NCBI RefSeq assembly: GCF_900086985.1
Contig: NZ_LT593974.1
Span: 2,046,001-2,110,000, forward strand
Length of the DNA: 64,000 nucleotides
Reading direction: 5' to 3'
DNA from: Halomonas sp. HL-93
GTDB lineage: Bacteria > Pseudomonadota > Gammaproteobacteria > Pseudomonadales > Halomonadaceae
Under the pieces are notes generated by a model. That model saw only the letters and a program-made list of their open reading frames with translations, searched no databases and had not been told where the DNA came from. This document shows positions 1 through 8,743 of this stretch, in pieces. Position numbers and translations under genes: made by a program. Every line of letters begins with the position of its first letter. Position 1 is the first letter of the stretch.

Positions 1-650
1 CGTGAACGGCGCGCCACCTCTACGGCACCATCATGATGAGTCTCTACGCCAAGCAGCTTTGCAGAGCGAGTGACGATCTCAGTGAGCTCTGTCAGGTTGT
101 AAAACTCAAGTCGCTGAACGATACCAAAACGATCGCGTAAAGGTGAAGTAAGCAGCCCCGCTCGGGTAGTGGCGCCCACTAAAGTAAAGCGTGGCAAATC
201 TAACTTAATCGAACGCGCAGCTGGCCCCTCTCCAATCATGATATCGAGTTGAAAATCTTCCATCGCCGGGTAAAGCACTTCTTCCACAACGGGAGATAAA
301 CGATGGATTTCATCGATAAACAAAACGTCACCGGGCTCTAAGTTAGTAAGCATCGCGGCCAAGTCACCCGCGCGCTCTAGTACCGGTCCTGAGGTAGACT
401 TGAGCCCCACACCCATCTCAGCGGCGATAATGTTGGCCAAGGTGGTTTTACCCAAGCCTGGTGGGCCAAATACCAGCGTATGATCAAGGCTTTCTTCACG
501 TAGGCGCGCGGCGCCAATAAATATTTCCAGCTGCTCGCGAACGCGGGGTTGGCCAATATAATCTTTAAGCCGTTTGGGGCGGATCGCATAATCGATGCGG
601 CCTTCACCCTGCTCTGGCTCAGCGGCAATCAGTCGATCGTGCTCTAGCAT
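1..650 (-). CDS. ruvB: RuvB Holliday junction branch-migration ATPase (3' part outside window)
   Basis: The reading frame starts at ATG 648-650 and runs off the window start, giving about the first 216 residues of a protein usually about 340 long. Visible are the Walker A motif GPPGLGKT (about residues 62-69) and the Walker B/DEIH box (about 113-116), followed by the RuvB segment [12 protein letters not shown]. RuvB is the hexameric AAA+ motor that drives branch migration of Holliday junctions together with RuvA. It lies directly downstream of ruvA and ruvC on the same strand, the usual ruvCAB order. The gene is cut only by the window edge; I see no internal damage. Confidence 0.97.
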   Translation of the reverse strand, partial: MLEHDRLIAAEPEQGEGRIDYAIRPKRLKDYIGQPRVREQLEIFIGAARLREESLDHTLVFGPPGLGKTTLANIIAAEMGVGLKSTSGPVLERAGDLAAMLTNLEPGDVLFIDEIHRLSPVVEEVLYPAMEDFQLDIMIGEGPAARSIKLDLPRFTLVGATTRAGLLTSPLRDRFGIVQRLEFYNLTELTEIVTRSAKLLGVETHHDGAVEVARRS

Positions 651-685
651 AAGCGCTCTTTTTTACGTCCGTGGTTAAACCGCGA

Positions 686-1294
686 TCAGCCTTTCATACG
701 CTGCGTTAGTGCCGCTTTAATAAGCGCTTCGGTAGATTGGGAACCATCAAGATCCGCCAACATTCTTGAAGCCTCAGTTAGTTTATAGCCAAGGCTTACC
801 AAAGCCGCCTCCGCGTCTGCCACGCTATTGCGGGCAGCCGCTTGCCCATTGGTCGCTTCAAGAGGTAGCGAGGCACCGCGTCCGCTTTCCCAATTAGGGA
901 AACGGTCGCGCATTTCAATGATCAAGCGCTCAGCGGTTTTCTTACCCACGCCAGGGAGCTTGGTGAGTGCCTTGCTATCGTCATCTCTTACACAACGCAT
1001 AAAGGCGTCTTCGTCCATGCCTGACAAAATAGCCAGAGCCAATTTTGGCCCCACGCCGTTAACTTTGATCAAGGCGCGAAACAGGGCGCGCTCATGCTCT
1101 CGACCAAACCCATAGAGCAGATGAGCGTCATCGCGGATGCTTAAGTGGGTATACAAAAAAACGCGCTCACCTACCATCGGCAGCGCGACTAGCGTCGTCA
1201 TCGACGTTTCCAGCTCATACCCCACTCCCTGTACATCCACTACAATCCAGGGTGGTTGCTTGTCTATTAACTGGCCTTGAAGCCGTCCGATCAT
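686..1294 (-). CDS. ruvA: RuvA Holliday junction DNA-binding subunit
   Basis: A 202-residue protein beginning MIGRLQGQL, the standard RuvA start; the open frame extends nine codons further upstream, but family length and conservation favour the internal ATG. The N-terminal OB-fold is followed by helix-hairpin-helix segments (VNGVGPKLALAILSG and LPGVGKKTAERLIIEM) and a C-terminal domain that contacts RuvB. RuvA tetramers hold the four-way junction and load RuvB. The gap to ruvB is about 35 bases, so the two are probably cotranscribed. Confidence 0.96.
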   Translation of the reverse strand: MIGRLQGQLIDKQPPWIVVDVQGVGYELETSMTTLVALPMVGERVFLYTHLSIRDDAHLLYGFGREHERALFRALIKVNGVGPKLALAILSGMDEDAFMRCVRDDDSKALTKLPGVGKKTAERLIIEMRDRFPNWESGRGASLPLEATNGQAAARNSVADAEAALVSLGYKLTEASRMLADLDGSQSTEALIKAALTQRMKG

Positions 1295-1360
1295 ATTTAC
1301 GCTCACGCTAAGCAAAATCAATCACTACTATAAAGCGACTCTGTACAAGTGACCAGTAGT

Positions 1361-1413
1361 TAGGGTCTGTTGTGACTTCAGCGCAACCATGAGCGAAACG
1401 TCAATAGACCCTA
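1361..1413. repeat. Long-arm inverted repeat between ruvC and ruvA
   Basis: TAGGGTCTGTTG at 1361-1372 is mirrored by CAATAGACCCTA at 1402-1413 (11 of 12 bases complementary), with about 29 bases between. The interior is partly self-complementary as well (GAC..GCGC / GCG..GTC). It lacks a T-run, so it is not a standard terminator. It could be a dispersed palindromic repeat or a small non-autonomous element. Copy number cannot be judged from this window. Confidence 0.6.
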
Positions 1414-1424
1414 GCGCTTGATCA

Positions 1425-1979
1425 TCAGAGTCGCCAGCGCCCCGCCGAACGTCGACGCCCTCCCCCTCGGGTTGATAGCGCCTGAGGAGCCTGACTGGCG
1501 TACGCATGGGTCAGCGCAATAGCCAAGGCGTCGGCAGCATCGGCTTGCGGCGAGGCCGCAAGGTGCAAAATTGCCGCCACCATATGCTGTACTTGCGTCT
1601 TATCAGCGCCACCTTGGCCGGTTACGGCCTGCTTGATCTGCCGGGCGGCGTACTCCTCAATCGCCAAGCCGTGGTTGGCCATACACACCAATGCCACCCC
1701 TCGCGCTTGTCCCAACTTCAGCGCTGAATCGGGATTTTTTGCCATAAAGACGCGCTCTATCGCCACTGCATTCGGCCGGTGCAATCCCACCACCTCGCCA
1801 AGCCCAGCGTATATTTGCGCTAAACGCTGCTCTAGAGCGCCTTCAGCAGTACGAATGCAACCGCTGGCAACATACTGGGGAATCAATCCCTCTAGCTCAA
1901 TAACACCATAACCAGTAATACGTGAGCCAGGATCAATACCCAGAATGCGCACCGGCGAGGAGGCGGAGGGTGTCTGCAT
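1425..1979 (-). CDS. ruvC: RuvC crossover junction endodeoxyribonuclease
   Basis: A 184-residue resolvase that nicks Holliday junctions symmetrically. The acidic active site is visible: Asp in [14 protein letters not shown] near the N-terminus, Glu in VAIERVF, and the C-terminal Asp pair in [10 protein letters not shown]. Length is slightly above the family's usual 170-175 because of an Arg-rich C-terminal tail. It lies upstream of ruvA-ruvB with an inverted repeat between, and about 70 bases after aspS, from which a terminator separates it. Confidence 0.96.
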   Translation of the reverse strand: MQTPSASSPVRILGIDPGSRITGYGVIELEGLIPQYVASGCIRTAEGALEQRLAQIYAGLGEVVGLHRPNAVAIERVFMAKNPDSALKLGQARGVALVCMANHGLAIEEYAARQIKQAVTGQGGADKTQVQHMVAAILHLAASPQADAADALAIALTHAYASQAPQALSTRGGGRRRSAGRWRL

Positions 1980-2003
1980 GTAACAGCACTCAGGTTATCC
2001 ATA

Positions 2004-2033
2004 CAAAAACACCGACGCCTAAGCGCCGGTGTA
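2004..2033 (-). terminator. Rho-independent terminator after aspS
   Basis: On the minus strand ACACCGGCGC, loop TTAG, GCGTCGGTGT is followed by TTTTTG. The ten-base stem has one wobble or mismatch. It lies just after the aspS stop and before ruvC, so ruvCAB probably has its own promoter or depends on readthrough. Confidence 0.8.
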
Positions 2034-2050
2034 TAAGGGCGACAGAACAC

Positions 2051-3832
2051 TTATTCAGCGTTGGTTTCCGCTTTGGCTTTTTGGCGTAAACGAATATTCA
2101 GGTCTTTCAACTGATCTGAACTTACCTCGCCCGGCGCGTCGGTCATCAGACAGGCGGCGCTCTGGGTTTTCGGGAAAGCAATAACTTCACGGATGGTTTT
2201 GGCACCGGCCATCAACATCACTAAGCGGTCTAGACCAAAGGCCAGCCCACCGTGGGGTGGCGCGCCGTATTGAAGCGCATCGAGTAAGAAGCCAAATTTC
2301 TCCTGGGCCTCTTCCTGACCGATACCCAAAATATCAAATACCGTGCTTTGCATGGTTTGATCATGGATACGGATCGAACCGCCGCCGAGCTCCGTACCAT
2401 TAAGCACCATATCATAGGCTCGGGATAGCGCGTTCGCCGGGTCTTTCTTGAGAGCTTCAGGTGAGCAGGATGGCGCGGTAAAGGGGTGGTGTAACGGGCT
2501 TAGTCGACCGTTAGCGTCCGCTTCGAACATTGGGAAGTCCACTACCCACAGAGGAGCCCAGGCTTGAGTATACAAGTTGAGGTCCGCGCCAAGTTTAACG
2601 CGTAGCGCACCGATGGCTTCGTTGACGATACGAGTTTTGTCAGCACCAAAGAAAATAATATCGCCGTCTTTAGCATCAACACGATCGAGCAACTCCTCGA
2701 CCACGTTTTCCATGAACTTCACAATCGGTGATTGAAGCCCCTCAAGCCCTTTAGCGCGCTCGTTAACCTTGATCCAGGCGAGCCCCTTGGCGCCGTAAAT
2801 ACCGACAAATTTGGTGTATTCGTCGATTTCCTTGCGTGACAACGAAGCGCCGCCGGGTACTTTTAGCGCAGCAACTCGACCGTCGGAGGCGTTGGCTGGA
2901 CCTGAGAACACCTTAAAGTCGACCTGCTGCATCAGGTCATCAACGTCGGTCAATTCAAGCGGGATGCGCAAATCTGGCTTGTCTGAACCAAAACGGTCCA
3001 TAGCTTCCTGCCAGGTCATGCGCGGAAATGTGGCTAACTCGACATCAAGCACTTCCTGGAAGAGCTGGCGAATCATGGATTCGGTAATGTCCATGATGTC
3101 GCTTTCTTCGACGAATGAGGCCTCAATATCGATTTGCGTGAACTCAGGCTGACGATCGGCGCGTAGATCTTCATCACGGAAACATTTGGCAATCTGGTAG
3201 TAGCGGTCAAACCCCGCCACCATCAATAACTGCTTGAATAGCTGAGGTGACTGCGGCAGCGCAAAGAAACTACCTGCATGAGTGCGGCTTGGCACCAGGT
3301 AGTCACGGGCCCCTTCCGGCGTTGCACGCGTCAATACCGGCGTTTCAATATCCAAGAACCCTTGGTTTTCGAGATACGCACGGACATTGTGCGATATGCG
3401 AGAACGCAGACGCAGCTTGTCGATCATATCCGGACGGCGTAAATCGATGTAGCGATGCTTAAGACGCACCTCTTCACCGACTTTGCCATGCTCATCAAGC
3501 TGAAAAGGCGGTGTGACAGCGGTGTTAAGCACTTCGACGTCTTTTGCCAGTACTTCAATCATCCCTGTCGGCATGTTGGGGTTTTGCGTGCCTTCGGGGC
3601 GCAGTCGCACACGGCCCGTAATGCGCAGAACGAACTCATTACGAGCGCGGTCTGCATTGGCAAACGCCTCGGCGGTATCCGGATCCACCACGAACTGAGC
3701 GACGCCATCGCGATCGCGCATATCGAGGAAAATAACCCCACCGTGGTCACGGCGGCGATGTACCCATCCGCATACGGTGACCGTCTGGTCTACCAAGGTT
3801 TCGTTTAGCTGGCCGCAATAATGACTGCGCAT
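2051..3832 (-). CDS. aspS: Aspartate--tRNA ligase
   Basis: A 593-residue class II aminoacyl-tRNA synthetase of the bacterial type. The N-terminal anticodon-binding OB domain ([12 protein letters not shown]) is followed by the class II core with motif 2 ([18 protein letters not shown]) and motif 3 ([12 protein letters not shown] near the C-terminus), and the GAD insertion domain in the middle. It charges tRNA-Asp in the cytosol. Whether it is strictly tRNA-Asp specific or also charges tRNA-Asn cannot be told from this reading alone. Length is typical. Confidence 0.97.
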   Translation of the reverse strand: MRSHYCGQLNETLVDQTVTVCGWVHRRRDHGGVIFLDMRDRDGVAQFVVDPDTAEAFANADRARNEFVLRITGRVRLRPEGTQNPNMPTGMIEVLAKDVEVLNTAVTPPFQLDEHGKVGEEVRLKHRYIDLRRPDMIDKLRLRSRISHNVRAYLENQGFLDIETPVLTRATPEGARDYLVPSRTHAGSFFALPQSPQLFKQLLMVAGFDRYYQIAKCFRDEDLRADRQPEFTQIDIEASFVEESDIMDITESMIRQLFQEVLDVELATFPRMTWQEAMDRFGSDKPDLRIPLELTDVDDLMQQVDFKVFSGPANASDGRVAALKVPGGASLSRKEIDEYTKFVGIYGAKGLAWIKVNERAKGLEGLQSPIVKFMENVVEELLDRVDAKDGDIIFFGADKTRIVNEAIGALRVKLGADLNLYTQAWAPLWVVDFPMFEADANGRLSPLHHPFTAPSCSPEALKKDPANALSRAYDMVLNGTELGGGSIRIHDQTMQSTVFDILGIGQEEAQEKFGFLLDALQYGAPPHGGLAFGLDRLVMLMAGAKTIREVIAFPKTQSAACLMTDAPGEVSSDQLKDLNIRLRQKAKAETNAE

Positions 3833-3896
3833 GTCTCATCCTGTTGTGTTTCGTGGCAAAAGTGATCGTAGGCCTTACCGGCCCTGACAACGCCGG

Positions 3897-4181
3897 CTAA
3901 GCCGCCGTGTCTTTTTTCTTGGGCTCTGAACTGGCGCTTTTTTGGCCACCAGTCTCTGCTGTTGCGCTTTTCGCGTCAGCAGCTAAATTCTTTTTACTGC
4001 CGGTTTTGAAATCCGTCTCATACCAGCCGCCACCGGCTAATCGGAAGCCTGCAGCTGATACCAGACGCGATAAGCTAGCACTTTCACAGGCTGGGCAGTC
4101 CGTTAACGGATCCGCACTGATTTTTTGCAATTTATCCATGCGATGGCCGCAGGCCTTGCACTCATATTCATAGATGGGCAT
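3897..4181 (-). CDS. FmdB-family zinc-ribbon protein
   Basis: A 94-residue protein starting MPIYEYECKACG; the frame extends 11 codons upstream but this ATG is the family start. Two CxxC pairs (CKAC and CPAC, about residues 8-11 and 27-30) form the zinc ribbon, followed by the conserved GGGWYETDFK segment and a low-complexity Lys/Ala/Ser tail. The family (named after FmdB of the formamidase/acetamidase operon) is a putative regulatory protein with no settled function. It lies immediately upstream of aspS on the same strand, a common arrangement in proteobacteria. Confidence 0.9.
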   Translation of the reverse strand: MPIYEYECKACGHRMDKLQKISADPLTDCPACESASLSRLVSAAGFRLAGGGWYETDFKTGSKKNLAADAKSATAETGGQKSASSEPKKKDTAA

Positions 4182-4364
4182 GTTGATGGCTCCTGAAAAG
4201 CTCAACTCCGACAAAAAACAGCAGTATAAATGCTGACAAGCTGCGATATGCGGCCAGTCGGGATAAATTCCAAGGCGATGATTATTTACGCCACGTTATT
4301 ATACCCTTTTGTGCCCCCTGCCGAGCAAGGCTATACGTCTCCGGTGGGTTATGGAGGTCAGAAA

Positions 4365-5306
4365 ATGCTTAATGCAGTGATGCTGGATGCCGATAGCCTT
4401 GGCCCACAAATTGATCTAACCGCTATCCGCAGCGTGGTATCTCACCTTGGGGTGTTTGGCCAAAGCTCCCCTCAGCAAGCTCGCGAACGCTTGGTTAATG
4501 CCGATATCGCGATTGTAAACAAAGTAGTCTTGGATGCGGAAACGCTACAACAATTACCGGATCTTAAATTGATCTGTGTGCTCGCCACGGGGCTGAACAA
4601 CATCGACCTGGACGCCGCCAAACAACAGGGCATTGAGGTTAAAAATGTGACGGCCTACGGCACCGCCAGTGTATCGCAGCACACCTTGATGCTTATGCTA
4701 ACGCTGGCAAACAGACTACCGCTGTATCAACGGGATGTGGCGGCAGGCGCATGGCAGAAAAGTGACTTCTTTTGCCTGCAGCATTATCCAACGTTGCAGC
4801 TGTCGGGCAAGCATCTGGTGATGGTAGGCCAAGGCGAACTTGGCTCAGAAGTTGCGCGTCTGGCTGAAGCGCTGGGAATGCGCGTTAGCTTTGCGGCCCG
4901 CCCGGGTAATGAGGCTAACGATACCCGGGCGTCGCTTGACGAATTACTGCCCGAGGCTGACGTTATCAGTCTGCACTGCCCACTTAATGAGTCGACAAGC
5001 CACTTGATCAATGCCGCGCGCCTTGCCAGGGCAAAATCGTCGCTCTTGCTGATCAACTGCGCCCGTGGGGGAATTATCGATGAAGAAGCTGCATTAGCGG
5101 CGCTAAAGAATCAACAAATCGGAGGCCTGGCTGTCGATGTGTTACCTCAAGAACCACCGCGGGAAGGCCATCCGCTATTGTCAGCGTTGGCCGAACCTCT
5201 CAATTTGATTGTCACGCCCCATAACGCTTGGGTTACCCCGGAGGCGAGGCAAAACATTGTCAGCTTAACCGCTGACAATATTCAGCAGTGGGAAGCAAAA
5301 CGTTAA
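4365..5306 (+). CDS. D-2-hydroxyacid dehydrogenase (hydroxypyruvate reductase-like)
   Basis: A 313-residue NAD(P)-dependent dehydrogenase. The start is chosen at ATG 4365 because GGAGGT at 4353-4358 precedes it and the upstream in-frame extension is not family-like. Visible are the Rossmann motif GQGELGSEVA (the usual GxGxxG carries a Gln start), the substrate Arg in INCARGG, and catalytic His in TPHNAW. The family reduces 2-oxoacids such as hydroxypyruvate or glyoxylate; the substrate is not decided by the sequence. Its stop overlaps the convergent acylphosphatase gene by four bases. Confidence 0.9.
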   Translation: MLNAVMLDADSLGPQIDLTAIRSVVSHLGVFGQSSPQQARERLVNADIAIVNKVVLDAETLQQLPDLKLICVLATGLNNIDLDAAKQQGIEVKNVTAYGTASVSQHTLMLMLTLANRLPLYQRDVAAGAWQKSDFFCLQHYPTLQLSGKHLVMVGQGELGSEVARLAEALGMRVSFAARPGNEANDTRASLDELLPEADVISLHCPLNESTSHLINAARLARAKSSLLLINCARGGIIDEEAALAALKNQQIGGLAVDVLPQEPPREGHPLLSALAEPLNLIVTPHNAWVTPEARQNIVSLTADNIQQWEAKR

Positions 5307-5578
5307 TAATTCGCAAAATGATCCGGGGCGTGGCACTGATCCAGCACGTTAAATTCAACGTGGGTCACCTGCGCCCCCTCTGGGCCTCTCCACAACCACT
5401 CGCTAACCGTTTTCACATTTTCCGGACTGCCGCAAAGCAGTACTTCTACACGGCCATCGGGCAAGTTTTTTGCGTAGCCCGTCAAACGCTGCTGGAGCGC
5501 CTGCTGCTGAGTAGAACGGCGAAACCATACACCTTGCACTTTGCCTGTCACCAATGCACGTACACAACATTCGGCCAT
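5303..5578 (-). CDS. Acylphosphatase
   Basis: A 91-residue protein with both family signatures: GKVQGVWFR with the catalytic Arg near residue 20, and GYAKNLPDGRVEV with the catalytic Asn. It hydrolyses carboxyl-phosphate bonds in acyl phosphates in the cytosol. Length is standard for the AcyP family. It is convergent with the hydroxyacid dehydrogenase and separated by only 15 bases from the yihY-like gene upstream on the same strand. Confidence 0.95.
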   Translation of the reverse strand: MAECCVRALVTGKVQGVWFRRSTQQQALQQRLTGYAKNLPDGRVEVLLCGSPENVKTVSEWLWRGPEGAQVTHVEFNVLDQCHAPDHFANY

Positions 5579-5593
5579 TGTTGCCTCCGGTTC

Positions 5594-6502
5594 CTAGCTG
5601 TCGACACTTTCTTGATATTTAATCACAACGGCGCTATTGCGTGGCACCAGTGGCCGACCTCTGCGCAGTAAAAGAGACCTTGTAAACGCAGCACCAAACA
5701 ACAAAATAAGCGATGAATAGTAAACCCATAGCAATATCATCACCACCGATCCGGCCGCCCCGTAGGTCGAAGCAGTGGCTGTGTATGCTAAGTAAACGGC
5801 AATAACGCTGCGGCCAATTGTGAATAGTACGGCGGTCACAAGCGCCCCAATAAACACATCCTGCCAACTTAACACCACATCGGGCAAGACTTTAAAAATC
5901 GTCGCGAAAAGCAGTGCTACCACCATGAGCGAAATCAATGACTCGGCTAATTGGCTGAGAAAACCAACATATGGCAGCAATTGATCAGCTGCCCCTAGCG
6001 CGCCGCGAATCGCCACGCCCATTACCAACGACACCAGCAATATAAACCCGATGGAGAGCACCACCGTTAACGAGAGTATGCGATTTTTTATAAATACCAG
6101 CGCCCCATTAGCAGTCGGCTTTGCGGTCACCCCCCAGATCGTATTGAGCGAAAACTGCATTTGCGCAAATACCGTCGTCGCACCAACCATGAGCGCCGCG
6201 ATCCCCAGCAACGTAGGCATAATGCCCGCTTCTTGAATACGCGATTGAGCAACGGCTTCTTCCACCACCGCCGCGGCGTCACTACCGATAGTGCCTTGCA
6301 GCTGAGCCACAATCTGCCCTTGAGCCGCCTCCTCTCCCAGCACAAGGCCAATGACGGTGACCGCAATAATAATGGTAGGCGCCAGTGAAAAGAGGGTGTA
6401 AAACGCCAGGGAGCCTGCATAGCTGAAGGCATTGCGCTTCAACCACAGTGACGCTGAATCCTTGATAACGTTGCCCCAAAAATAAGCACTGCGTTTGAGC
6501 AT
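5594..6502 (-). CDS. YihY/BrkB-family inner-membrane protein
   Basis: A 302-residue membrane protein with about six hydrophobic segments. The family signature is visible in SYAGSLAFYTLFSLAPTIII near the N-terminus, the central NTIWGV segment and the glycine-rich YGAAGSVVMILLWVYYSSLI segment before the last helix. The family was once called RNase BN by mistake and is now regarded as a transport- or envelope-related protein of unknown function. It is cotranscribed in all likelihood with the downstream acylphosphatase gene. Confidence 0.9.
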   Translation of the reverse strand: MLKRSAYFWGNVIKDSASLWLKRNAFSYAGSLAFYTLFSLAPTIIIAVTVIGLVLGEEAAQGQIVAQLQGTIGSDAAAVVEEAVAQSRIQEAGIMPTLLGIAALMVGATTVFAQMQFSLNTIWGVTAKPTANGALVFIKNRILSLTVVLSIGFILLVSLVMGVAIRGALGAADQLLPYVGFLSQLAESLISLMVVALLFATIFKVLPDVVLSWQDVFIGALVTAVLFTIGRSVIAVYLAYTATASTYGAAGSVVMILLWVYYSSLILLFGAAFTRSLLLRRGRPLVPRNSAVVIKYQESVDS

Positions 6503-6657
6503 GACGACTCCCTAGTGATTGATATAGGGTCAGTTATCCATGACCTATTTTAATTAGCATACCCAATCAAACCGTTGGCTGCAGAGCTAGATTGCGCCAC
6601 CTAGCCAAGCCCACCATAATGCTCAGCTAATCACTTGCAGACAAAGGACAGCCTCGC

Positions 6658-7761
6658 ATGCCCACTGATGCCCCTCATCCGAGCAAGGCCTACGACTTTG
6701 ACTGTCTCGTCTTCATTGGCCGTTTTCAGCCACCGCACATGGGCCACCTGGCGGTTATTCGTGAGGCACTCAAGCAAGCGCGTCAGGTAATTGTATTGGT
6801 GGGGTCATCCTGGCAAGCACGCTCGTTACGCAACCCATGGCGATTCGAAGAGCGCGAGGCAATGCTGCGTTCGGGATTTGACGAGGAGGATCACCAGCGA
6901 TTGGAAATTACGCCGCTGCTCGATGCCCTTTATAACGACGATGTATGGGTTCGGGACGTCCAGCGTAAAGTGCGCGACCTGGCAGCGCCGGCAAACGCCC
7001 GGCTGCCACGGATCGGCCTGATTGGGGCTAGCCGTGGGCAATCAAGCTATTACCTATCGTTATTTCCCCAGTGGGAATCGGTAAGCGTCCCGTTGATCGA
7101 AGGCATTTCCGCCAATCATATCCGTGAACGCCTATTCCGCTCGCCCGGCTCTACAGACGATTATCTAAGCACAGGGGCTTACCACGATTTACCGCCTGGA
7201 GTGGTTGAGCGGGTACAAAATTTCTGCCGGGACAGCGACTACGAGCAACTGCTAGAGGAACAGCAGCTCTTGGACCAATATCGTCAAGCATGGCAACAAG
7301 CGCCCTACCCACCTATTTTTGTCACGGTTAATGCCGTAGTGGTCCAATCGGGCCATGTGCTGCTAGTACGACGCACCGCGGCGCCGGGTAAAGGCCTGTT
7401 TGCGTTACCTGGTGGGTTTATCAACCCTCATGAACGCCTACTGGATGCATGTCTGCGCGAGTTACGCGAACGCATTCGTTTAAAAGTACCTGAGCCAGTT
7501 CTAAAAGGTTCATTAAGAGGCCAACGCTTGTTTGATGAGCCTCACCGGAGCTGGCGAGGCCGTACGCTAGCCGAGGCGTTTTATTTTGCATTACGCCCCG
7601 ATCAACAGCTGCCCCGCTTAAAACCCGTTAAGGGCGGCGATCATGCCCGCTGGGTTGCGTTGGCTGACCTGGAGCCCGACAGTCTATTTGAAGACCATTT
7701 TTTCATTATCCAAAACTTTCTAGGCTTGCCCGCGGACTTTAGTAGCGCGCTGTCGCATTAA
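6658..7761 (+). CDS. Bifunctional NMN adenylyltransferase / Nudix protein with degenerate Nudix box
   Basis: A 367-residue fusion. The N-terminal nucleotidyltransferase (about 15-190) shows FIGRFQPPHMGH with the HxGH active site at 27-30 and ISANHIRE, as in NadM enzymes that make NAD from NMN and ATP. The C-terminal Nudix domain (about 215-360) has G253, E259, R267, E268 and E271, but the last Glu of REUxEE is Arg272 and the following Gly is Arg274. ADP-ribose pyrophosphatase activity may therefore be weak or lost, although the adenylyltransferase half looks intact. It stands alone, with its start about 155 bases from the divergent yihY-like gene. Confidence 0.93.
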   Translation: MPTDAPHPSKAYDFDCLVFIGRFQPPHMGHLAVIREALKQARQVIVLVGSSWQARSLRNPWRFEEREAMLRSGFDEEDHQRLEITPLLDALYNDDVWVRDVQRKVRDLAAPANARLPRIGLIGASRGQSSYYLSLFPQWESVSVPLIEGISANHIRERLFRSPGSTDDYLSTGAYHDLPPGVVERVQNFCRDSDYEQLLEEQQLLDQYRQAWQQAPYPPIFVTVNAVVVQSGHVLLVRRTAAPGKGLFALPGGFINPHERLLDACLRELRERIRLKVPEPVLKGSLRGQRLFDEPHRSWRGRTLAEAFYFALRPDQQLPRLKPVKGGDHARWVALADLEPDSLFEDHFFIIQNFLGLPADFSSALSH

Positions 7762-7770
7762 GCCTAATGA

Positions 7771-8688
7771 TTAGCCTTGCAGAAAATCCCGTGGCAGCTT
7801 CATCATTTGCCGCCACAGGCGTTCGACGCCGGGTTTATGCACCAACGAGCATCGGTATAGCCGTATTTCTAGTGGAATATCCCATTGAGCATCGGCGGCG
7901 CGCACCAAGCGACCGCTTTTTAGCTCCTCCCGGATACAGAAATCAGGAATCCACGCCATACCAACTCCTTGCAATACCATTCCCTTTAGCCCTTCTGCCA
8001 TGGCAGTTTCATAGACCGTGCGCAGCTTCATGCGCAGGGGGTCGTTTTTGAGTAGCATGCGAACGCTGCGCCCCAGGAAGGCCCCTTGCGTATAGGCCAG
8101 ATAAGGCACTGAGCTGTCGTGCTGGAGCGAGAACATTGGCCGACCCTTTGCATCAGGCAAGGACACCGGCAGCATATTGACATTGCCGATTGAAAAAGAC
8201 GGAAACACTTCGGCGTCTAACTGCATGGTGGCAAAGGGATCATAATAGGCCAGCATAAGATCACAGTTTCCCTCTCGCAGAACGTGAATTGCCTCCCCAA
8301 CGTTCATGGCAACCAATCGGGTTGGCAGCTCACCGAGACCTTTCTGCAAGCGAGATATCCAGGGCGGATAAAAGCTCAACGCTAATGAGTGGGCGGCGAC
8401 TATATCCAACGCCTCATTGGCCATCGAAAGTCCGCGCAAATGGCCTAGCGATTCAGCGAGCTGCTCAACTAAGTTGCGTGCTGTGACCAGAAATAGTTGA
8501 CCTTCTGATGTCAAACCCACCGGCGTCGTCGAGCGGTCCACCAACGTAACCCCTACTGCCTGCTCCAAGGCGCGAATCCGGCGGCTAAAGGCTGGCTGAG
8601 TGACGTGCCGCTGCCTTGCCGAGGCGGAAAAACTACGCGTATTGGCCAATGCAACGAAATCTTCTAGCCACTTTGTTTCAAGGTTCAC
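7771..8688 (-). CDS. LysR-family regulator, HypT (YjiE)-like
   Basis: A 305-residue LysR protein using a GTG start at 8686-8688, preceded by AAGGAG. The N-terminal winged helix (about 5-65, VTQPAFSRRIRALEQAVG) and the opening ETKWLEDF resemble E. coli HypT, the hypochlorite-responsive regulator, from memory of that sequence; the rest is the substrate-binding-like effector domain. It ends ten bases from the convergent nadM-like gene. What it regulates cannot be read from the neighbours. HypT identity is likely by family, but the stress response itself is inference. Confidence 0.88.
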   Translation of the reverse strand: MNLETKWLEDFVALANTRSFSASARQRHVTQPAFSRRIRALEQAVGVTLVDRSTTPVGLTSEGQLFLVTARNLVEQLAESLGHLRGLSMANEALDIVAAHSLALSFYPPWISRLQKGLGELPTRLVAMNVGEAIHVLREGNCDLMLAYYDPFATMQLDAEVFPSFSIGNVNMLPVSLPDAKGRPMFSLQHDSSVPYLAYTQGAFLGRSVRMLLKNDPLRMKLRTVYETAMAEGLKGMVLQGVGMAWIPDFCIREELKSGRLVRAADAQWDIPLEIRLYRCSLVHKPGVERLWRQMMKLPRDFLQG

Positions 8689-8743
8689 CTACGACTCCTT
8701 GTCACCCTAAAGGTCTAAATTAATCTGACACCGAGCCGTTGAG

